A DNA stretch of 26,299 nt. Origin: Pelargonium nanum. Taxonomy: Eukaryota; Streptophyta; Magnoliopsida; Geraniales; Geraniaceae. The stretch covers positions 1 to 26,299 of the forward strand of contig JAYMTF010001105.1 in assembly GCA_036897485.1 (NCBI GenBank), read 5' to 3'. Under the pieces are notes generated by a model. That model saw only the letters and a program-made list of their open reading frames with translations, had not been told where the DNA came from and did not search any database. The position numbers were made by a program, and so were the translations under genes. This document shows, piece by piece, positions 18,138 to 26,299 of the stretch (positions are counted from its first letter, which is position 1; every line of letters begins with the position of its first letter).

Positions 18138-21100
18138 TTACCTGTTTTGCAGCTCCCTAATTATGTTTCTGGCCTCAGTGAGAGGGTTTGAGTAGGAAAC
18201 TTCTGTAGCCCATATATTTTTCATGGACTTCATTGTAGTCTGCATTTCAATATGGTGGTCTCTCTCCAATCTACCCACAGCATCTAAGTCCATGGCAGCA
18301 CCAACAACATTCTGCCAAAGATGGAATCATATTTGGTTCAGTTAATAGTGCCAGAAACGAGAACCAAATGGCAGACCTTATAAATAAAAATGAAAAACAA
18401 ATAATAATTGAAGCTAACAATACTATCTCCGTCCCATAACTTATTATGAGGATACTATTAGTAATTCGCATAACTCTAAAAGTATTCTGGACACTCATTT
18501 TGAGACGGATGGTGTACTATATTTCATTAAGAAAAGAAGGTTTGGGTCATCTCTGAATATATAGAGAGAATTGAAATTTTTGACAAACATTCCTCAATGG
18601 TTACCACAGTCGATGCATGAATCATATAGTTGTTTCACTTTTGTGTGTAAGGCGGAGCTTCGACATGGAAATCTGTTTCATGATGGAGACAAACTTACCA
18701 AAAATGTGCCAGAGCAAGCATTGACCACTATAAACTTAAGGAGGCTCTCATCTGAGCTGTCGAGGGCATTTTCTAAACTGACAGAAACGGCAAGATCTTG
18801 ACAAGAAGGATCTAACAAGGATCCATGGTTTTTCACAATAACTCCGTGGTGCTTCTTTAAGATTCTTTCTAGATGATATATAATTGTGCCATAGATACTT
18901 TTGTCACCCCCAATCCACTTTAATGTCCAGCTACTACTTTCAAAAGCTTTTAGTGGGAGTTCTTCATGTAGCCTTAAAAAGGTTACTGCTCTTTCAGAAC
19001 TTGCCCAGCAATAACATGAGGATGACCCATCATCTGCAGGAGAAGATGAGAAACATAAAATAACAAGTAATGAGGAGGCCAAATTTTACCAGAGAGCAGA
19101 CAAGTATATGTAAGGGAGCTCCCTACCAGAAGCAAGTGCCCACAGAAAGCAAAGATAAGAACTTGTATTGATTGCAACTCCTATTCAGTTATTCACAAGA
19201 AGCTTTTTACAATATTGCCATAGATCATTGTATCCTAAACAATGTAATAAAGCACTGACAGACTGCATGCATGGTTCTCATATATCACTGATGCCTGTAT
19301 ATAAACTTCAGTATATTCATAAAAAAATAGAGAATACTTAAAGGAAACAAATAACTCACCCAGCACAAAACAAGCAACTGGAATGTCAATGGGAAGTGGC
19401 ATAGGGTGAACATTTGACCTCAGATATCTCCTAGCCTTCTTCATAATAAGGAAATGGATAGCAGCAACCTGTCAAAATAATCAACAAGTAATTTTCAAGG
19501 AGGCAATAAGAGAAGGCTATGTCTGCAATTCTTAGTCTACATTGCATACTTACCCTGCAGCGTAACCGCACCAGCCTGCTCTCTGAAAGCTGAATAAACT
19601 CAGATACTAAAGCTGAAGAAACAGTGTCTCGGGAGGCAACATTGTATTTATCAGAAGACCCCCATAAACTACTATCCCTGTTATCATGCGGATCATTGAC
19701 CACCCTTATGGAGTTAAGTGTGACAAATGATACAGGTGTTAACATCAAGCTATTCTGCTCACTGAAAAAAAAAAGAAGGAAACAGTTATAATAAAAAAAG
19801 ACAGCAGCCTTTCAGAAAAACCCAATTGATTCCAGGGTTCCAGATGAATTGCAGATAGATGGACTTGAGGGTACATAAATTATAGTGGAGATTACAGCAT
19901 AACCTACAGAAAGATAAATCCCTATGAGAATTCAAATTTCCAAATGCAATGTACAGATGCAGGACTCTGGATGCAACAAATATTTTATTCAATTATGATG
20001 ATGAGATTATACCATGTTATAAAAGTAATGAAGTCAAGATTATGCCAATGCACAAAGTTAAGTCGACATGGCTGCCGCCCCGAACCCACAACAATGTTAT
20101 GATGGTCCCTAAATTAGCATTGTGACCCAGGTTGGCGGAGAAACCAGCTTGTATAACGAAAGCTATGTTAATTTGTTAAACTAATTCTTTATCCCTAAAT
20201 AGGGATTGATTTTATAGTGGATAATGCTACTCTTACTCCATCGAACTCAACATCTGACACAACAAAACACTGCTAATGTATTGCTCATTGAAAACTCTTC
20301 AATCTTCATCCTTATACTAACTACAAAAAAAAAACTTTGTAATCAAAGATCACTTAACTTCTCCAAAATCACCCAGTTTATGTTTTCTTCTGTATTATTA
20401 AACAAAAATTCATTTGTACTTTGATAATAATCCCTTGTCAGCTCTTTCACCACCAAATATGATCACATATTTCATATAAATATTTGATAAAGATAAATGT
20501 CTAAAACATTAATACTATTGCATGACTGAGAATAGGTAATCAGATTTTGTCAAAAATGATTTATCAAATGCAGTTACAGTACCCACTGTGGCACTGTACC
20601 AGCAACATCAAGAATGGAAACCAAACTGAAGACGATAGGTAAATTTAAAAGGCTAAAGCACAAACATATTTGAGTGAATTTTTTAGTTCTACATACCCAA
20701 AATCGAGAACTCTGTGAAACGTTGCCTTTACACCTGGTCCAAATCCAACAGGACAAGCATGTCTACTTAGGGAACCAGAAATCTTCACCTAATTAATTAA
20801 CACAAAAGAGCGAGTTAACCCATAGTTGCTTGAAAACAAATACAAAAGGAAGATATATGGAGTCGGACTGGTAATTACATTGTTATGGTCAACCAAAACA
20901 TGTATACAGACATGGCTTCTGACTGCCTGACTGGATCTCAGTTGATAATCACCAATGCTTCCATGACTTACATTCACATCAGCTGAACTGTAGTCTACAT
21001 TATAAACATCAACCACATATCCATGTAGAGATACAAGGTTACCCTCAGGAAACAAGCAACTAGAATTGGGAGAACCAGAAGACAGCTGCAACATAGCCAT

Positions 21101-24100
21101 TGTGGTCCCACTACTTATAGAACCATTAGCAATCTTTTCTTGGGACACAGCAGGCCTCACCAGGCCATCTTCACTTTCCTTAAGATTTGCTTTAAAGACA
21201 TCTATTATATCAGCAGAAAGATGAAGACAGACATCTGAACAGGTTCCAGCAGAACGCCCTATACACTTCTGAAGGGACAGTTCAATTTGATACCCAGATG
21301 GAACCTCATTAATGTTATTATAGGAATCATGAGGAAGATCGTCATCGCAAGAGAATGAAACGCTCCACATATAAGTACTGGTGGTTGTAAGAAACTTAAC
21401 ACCTCTGGCATTATCAACGTCTTTAAGATTACACAAGGAGTCATCTTTGTTGTGCTTTGTAATGTAATATCCCCCAATCTGCAATAACTGAAATTCAGAT
21501 GAAATTGAGAATAAGTTGTATGCTGAAAGTGAAAGCAAAGTACAATATAGGATTCTTGCATTATGCAATAACTATAGTCTATAGCAGTGTGATCAGAAGA
21601 GGAAATTCAGCACACCTGATATTTGACAACACTGTCAGAGTTGAGCTCCAGCAGAACCTTCTGTGCACTAGGTTTTGGACCAACAATCTTTTTATTTGCT
21701 TTCTTATGATACAGGAATCCGGAAATTGTCAAACTCTGGTTGTTATATCTTCTAACAGTTGCCAAACAAGGAATATTACAAGGCGAACTCGAGTCATGAC
21801 ATACCCACTCCTCACTGGGTTCTGCACTCAAATTAGAACTAGTTCTCACTTCACAACAAGCATTCCTTATGTCATCCATTAGATCGGAAGCAAATGCCCC
21901 ACTAGAAGTCAAGTTGATTTTACGTCTCTTACTAGAAACATTTTTCTGGTAGTTTCTGCTGGCACAATGTCCTCCGGGTTGCTTAAGCTGATCCCTAGTT
22001 TCTTCATTTGAATGTAAAAGCTCATCTTTCTCAGCAAGTACCAAATCCCAAGGCATGACAATGACCTCAACAAACATACTTGAAATGTTTGATGTTGCTG
22101 AATCACACTGAAATTGTGAAATAAATAGGGGTGGATCAACAATAAACCCAGTAAAGAGACAACACTGTCAGTAAAACAAATATAGAACATTCAATTGCCT
22201 TTGTTTTTTTTTTCATTTTGATTTGCCTGGAATTATAAAAACATAAACTACTTCCAAGCAGATATTCTATAATACAACAGCAGTTACATACGAAAAGAGA
22301 CTATTGGTTCACACCTTTTTCAGCAAAGGGAATTTGTGTGTCACACAAAGGAGATGATATTTTCCGCATTCGACTTCTGCAATGTCATCCATCCAGACAA
22401 TACCCGGAAAAATTCTACAGGCTGAGCTCCTCATTGAAAAGTAAATATACATTTCTAAGTTTCTCTCTCTTGCCAATGGAATAGAGTTAAAAATATCTCT
22501 GCATGAGAATGATTCCTTGTCAAGCAATCCCAAGTTATCCATATGTTCAGGCATCCCTTCCATAACAAGAGTGTAATCACTTACCTGAAAAGCCAAAAGG
22601 AAAAACAATGAAGTGATCTGAGATACTTAAAAGAAGACCAAAACAAACATATAACACCTTATGATCCTTATCTCATTCCAAAATGACAGAATGATGGAGA
22701 GGAGGATGAGAAACCAACACCTCATATATGCTGTTGGTATCCCAAGTTGAAGGAAGGTCTGGTACGAGAACATCAATACTGCCGGTCCTATCAACCAACT
22801 GCAATCTTCCAGAAGATGGAGACACCTGGAAGGGATAGTAAATATATAACCATAATAAGATCTACAGAGTACAGAATATCATAGCTACACCGACACATAT
22901 CAAGCTCTTGAAACTTACAAGAACCTGAAGATACAATATACCCAGCAGAAATATAAATTTATAATTTCAACAATAAGTTAAAACCCTACAATGTTAATTT
23001 GATATCTACTGAAGACCCATGGTGCATGAGACTTCCTCTATCTCAGCGACAATTTGATCTAGTAACGAACTGTTCTCTTTCACCAACCTAGAACTTTATG
23101 CCACAAATGTTTGCTGCCCCTTTCAAGTCAATGTCCATTCAATTCTTCCGCAGCCACACAAATGCATCAGGTACATGTTTGCTTTGCATTCAAAATCAAT
23201 TTCACCACACAACAGATATAGACAATTCCAAGGAGCAGGCTCACCACAAATATACAACTGATCTGAATAGAGACAGATTATTTACCTTTAAATTTCCTAT
23301 CAAAACAGGACTGGTGTCTTCACTTGGAAAGATCCTCTTAATAGACCCGCTGCAAAATTTCCAATCACTGGGTAGAATATATTCATTGTTATCATGCAAC
23401 AGTTGATGGCCATCTTCTGGTTTTATCTGTGTTCTTCTTTCATAATGATTAATGAAACTAGAGAGGGGTGCCACCTGCAGTAACATCAAGTAAACCAAGA
23501 CTTCATTCTATTTTTCCTTGACATAAGTCTGTTTTTATTTATACATAAATCAAAAGTGCACGGATCCAGACTGACATGGCACGCCTGGACTTACTAATTT
23601 CATGTCACTAACACATGGTTCAGTGCCACAGCCACACGAGTCATGCTTAGATAGTTCCGAGAATACTCCGTGCTGTCAAAAGAAACTTATAAGATTATAA
23701 TAGATGAAGATAAAGATGGACGCTTATATTAAATTATCCCAATGAGAATTTACCAATATACCCGAGTTCGAAACACTGAAGGAGGTAAGTGTGAACTAGC
23801 ATACATCTGGACAAGCCCTTCCTTCTGGTAATCACACCTTGCAACTGTTCAAATCAGCTTAGCCAGAACAATGACTAGTAAAAAGAAACCGCCAAATAAT
23901 ACAAGAAAGTTAATGGTAATTAAAAGAATAATTTTAAGATCCAATGCAAGTAAATTACATGTTGTGTTCCAAGAATCTCCTTCTCGGATAAAATTCCACT
24001 GAACTTCTTCCGGAAACATGAAACAAGAAGCAGTGCCCTGAAATTTGACCATTCAAACCACCTATAAAAATCATGCAGCTCAAATACTCTATATCTTCAT

Positions 24101-25842
24101 TAGATTTCAAAGCAAAATCTTTATTTAAACTAAATAAAGCCCCCACCATAATCTAGCGGAAAATGCCAACGATTCAATGAACTTCCCCAACAGACTCTCC
24201 GATTGTGAGACCAGATGACACCTGCACCATATAATTGCATTACTTTTCATTCACAGATGACATTTTTGCATGCTCCTAAGAAACTTAATTGCTTCATTGT
24301 GCTTTTGCAGTGCTTTATCATCAAGTATGGTGCCACAGAACTAAAGGGGCTATTATTACAGACAAATTAAAGTAAAAATTCAGGTCCTTTACAATGGTGA
24401 ATTTCTAAAAAAAAATCAGTGTACATAGAACATATCATATAGGAAAAGGCAGTTTACATGGGACACCCAAACATGCTTGTGATGGTAATGATCTAAGTAT
24501 TAGAGATTTAGATAGGTAGAGATGTTGAACTCAACAACATACCCAGTTTCTAAGGGAGAGAAGGATTCTACAGTAATGCTAGACTTGAAGCAAGCCCCGA
24601 GAATGAGTATTTTTGTCCAAGAAAATTTTGGGTTCACAAAATGAACATTCCGCAAAGTTACCTACAAAGAAGTCAACCATAAGAATTAGTGGTCTTCTAG
24701 AGGGAAAAAAATTGTCAATTCCTTTTGAAAAGTAATTCAATTTTAAGTCTGAGCACAACTATAATACTTACAAGAGCACCAACTCGTAAACTATGTGGTG
24801 GAGTAAGTAGTTGATCAGTGAGTAAAAGCCACACTTCTTCATCCAGCTCAACAACCTTGCCCTGCATGTACACACCCTTCACAAGGCCAGTGTAGACTCC
24901 ACACTCTCCCTTCCCCTTTATAGTAGAATCTGCACATGATAGCCACTTTAGGGGCGGCCTGGGCAGATACAAAACTGATGCTTCTGTAGTTACAAACATC
25001 AATCGAGACTCCTCCTTTCCAATGTAAAGTAACTTCTTCTTCAACCCTGACAGTGTAACAACCTTCCCAATAAACTTGGTCAATACTGGATGCCAAGACG
25101 AAGCAAAACCACAAAAATATACAAACATAGGCTTGTTATAGAAATGGCTATTCTGTCCTTGAATGGCATAGTTAGAGCCCAAAACTACGTCCTTTGAACA
25201 ACACAATTTACAATCACAAACCATAATGTGCAATAGAAACCCACGAAGACTTCTTGAACCAGTATCAGGAGCACTGTTCTGAGCTGTGTGGGTCCTAATT
25301 GAACATGGAACGACTGAAACAGGGCCAATCGACTCCAATGCTCCATGAGCGTGATACTTAGCCTTCGAATCTTGACCAAAAGAAGAAGAGCCCAAAGCCA
25401 ACCGAATGGAATCCACATTGGAGCAGCGGTTGAGTCCAAAACTCGAATCGGAGAACCGCCACTTGATAATCTCCAGAAAGCCGCCGCAGCCGCGTTTCAG
25501 GGGAATGAAGTTCCAGGCCAAGACGTGAAATTTGATGCCGATGAGGCGGACATCGAGGTGGAGAACGTCGCAGCAGACCGTGGCCGAAGCGTCGGAGAAT
25601 CGAAGACAGTTGTTGGTGGGGCAAAGGGAGGGATCGGCGTGGTTGGGGAGAGTTAGGGTTCCGGTGAGGATGGCGGAGTAGGTGAGAGGGGTGAGGGGGC
25701 TGGGGTTGGAGGATTTACGGGAGGTTGTGGGCGTGGGGTTTGGGCGGGAAGATGGAGAGACGGAGGAGGAGGAGGAGGCGGCGGTGTGGGGACGAGAGCG
25801 GCGGATTAGGTCAGCGATAGTGAGGGGTTTGGGGGAATCCAT
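18138..25842 (-). CDS. CTC1: CST telomere-maintenance complex subunit CTC1 (16 exons)
   Basis: The coding exons on the minus strand are 24772-25842, 24543-24661, 24147-24221, 23959-24037, 23762-23824, 23595-23672, 23286-23474, 22721-22825, 22315-22584, 21616-22107, 20879-21478, 20697-20788, 19554-19761, 19360-19468, 18699-19033 and 18138-18311. All junctions are GT..AG with matching phase, giving 1352 aa (Arabidopsis CTC1 about 1270). The first ATG is at 25842 (MDSPKPLTIADLIRR); the open frame upstream has no ATG. The N terminus is Ser/Pro/Thr-rich. CTC1-like segments follow: GTLTLP, FHVLAWNFIPL, YASSHLP, KHDSCGCG (about 479), DRTGSIDVLVPDLP, a basic KRRK patch (743-746), and the C-terminal VACFVLDDGSSSCYCW (about 1177-1192). 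The family is built of OB folds and binds STN1/TEN1 to protect telomeres and promote C-strand fill-in. Assignment is by motif recall, not by search. Introns 18312-18698, 19034-19359 and 19762-20696 hold no gene. Confidence 0.92.
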
Positions 25843-26002
25843 GGTTCTCAATGGCACATTTGATCTTGATGAGGGTCCAGAGACTGGTACTGGTACTGGT
25901 ATTGGTATGGTATGTATGGGAGAGATGGCTGTGGCTGTGGCGTCCACTGGAAGTGAGAGAGCAGAGCGGGAAAATGAACCACGCCCGCTTTAATTGACTT
26001 TA

Positions 26003-26008
26003 CACGTG
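26003..26008. promoter_or_regulatory. G-box (CACGTG) upstream of CTC1
   Basis: A palindromic CACGTG lies about 160 bp upstream of the CTC1 ATG. In plants this hexamer binds bZIP and bHLH factors. A single hexamer is weak evidence of function. Confidence 0.35.
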
Positions 26009-26029
26009 CCATTATGTGAGTGGCTCGTG

Positions 26030-26222
26030 AGAGCATTCCAAATACTGGGGGTGTTTTTTTTTTTTTTTATGTAATATAGTGAGTACTTGACAGATGACTC
26101 GAACCCGAGACACTACAGTATCACTTGGTCCATGGGATGTTGGTAAATATTGGGGTGTTAAAAGAAGAGATTTGTTAATCCTCTTAGAGCCATCTATGAC
26201 ATCTCTATTGCAGATGCTCTAA
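26030..26222. repeat. MITE-like element interrupted by a SINE
   Basis: GAGAGCATTCCAAATAC at the left faces CTATTGCAGATGCTCT at the right (right end read inverted: AGAGCATCTGCAATAG). This resembles the GAGCATCTCCAA-type ends of common plant MITEs. Without the inserted SINE the unit would be roughly 90 bp. No convincing target duplication was found, so the superfamily is open. Confidence 0.35.
26056..26144 (-). mobile_element. Short tRNA-derived SINE upstream of CTC1
   Basis: On the minus strand a B-box-like GGGTTCGAGTCA follows an A-box-like TGGACCAAGTGATA by about 30 nt, and the element ends in a poly(A) tail (T run 26054-26068 on the plus strand). The flanks AAATACTGGGGGTGTT (26040-26055) and AAATATTGGGGTGTT (26145-26159) differ by one substitution and one indel, which fits an aged target-site duplication. 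The inserted unit is about 89 bp. Confidence 0.6.
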
Positions 26223-26299
26223 TATTTTGGACTGGCAAGTGGTCAGCACCTTATGAAAGATATTCAGTCCATCAGAATAGAAGTTAGAGAGGGTTTTTA

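Noticed and set aside
23762..23959. Alternative CTC1 reading through a donor at the same place but another frame and an acceptor at about 23836
   Set aside because: It is open for two exons but does not match the phase of the next exon (23595-23672). The chosen frame (…GTQH, then KEGLVQMYASSHLP) links all 16 exons without a stop.
25840..25947. CTC1 start at 25947
   Set aside because: The codon there is GTG; the first ATG in frame is at 25842 and begins a plausible N terminus.
1..26299. CRISPR array, bacterial operon, organellar insertion or endogenous virus
   Set aside because: There are no regularly spaced repeats, ribosome-binding sites, plastid or mitochondrial genes, or viral protein motifs; all three genes are spliced plant nuclear genes.

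Overview
This is nuclear DNA from a flowering plant, most likely a woody eudicot. The window is AT-rich and has introns with plant-type GT..AG borders. It carries three plant-style genes, abundant small hAT-like elements and tRNA-derived SINEs. Nothing in the sequence lets me name the species.

Three multi-exon genes lie head to tail on the minus strand. Every exon junction was placed by hand, with GT/AG borders and matching phases. From right to left: (1) CTC1 (25842 to 18138, 16 coding exons, 1352 aa) is the large subunit of the telomere-capping CST complex. (2) MTB/METTL14 (11714 to 5747, 6 coding exons, 1189 aa) is the non-METTL3 subunit of the mRNA m6A methyltransferase. It has a 5' leader that appears to be split by an intron of about 1.3 kb. 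(3) HCF106/TatB (4917 to 733, 6 coding exons, 272 aa) is a thylakoid twin-arginine translocase subunit. The three share no pathway; their adjacency looks incidental.

The rest is transposon-rich. Four elements have hAT-like 8-bp target duplications (each 7/8 identical): 90-245, 826-1442, 4038-4394 and 12207-13508. A foldback element sits at 1896-2159 and a small inverted-repeat element at 1742-1865. A 219-bp SINE at 16008-16226 has a perfect 17-bp target duplication. A second SINE at 26056-26144 is inserted in a MITE-like sequence just upstream of CTC1. A C-rich stretch resembling an LTR remnant lies at about 13600-14650. The 4.6 kb between CTC1 and MTB contains no gene I can support.

The observations most worth a second look are these. 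The apparent 5' leader exon and TATA-like sequence of MTB lie wholly inside a 1.3-kb hAT-like element. A (CT)n microsatellite starts directly at a splice donor of HCF106. The plant METTL14 protein retains a DPPW motif. A diverged, unidentified repeat is shared by introns of HCF106 and MTB.
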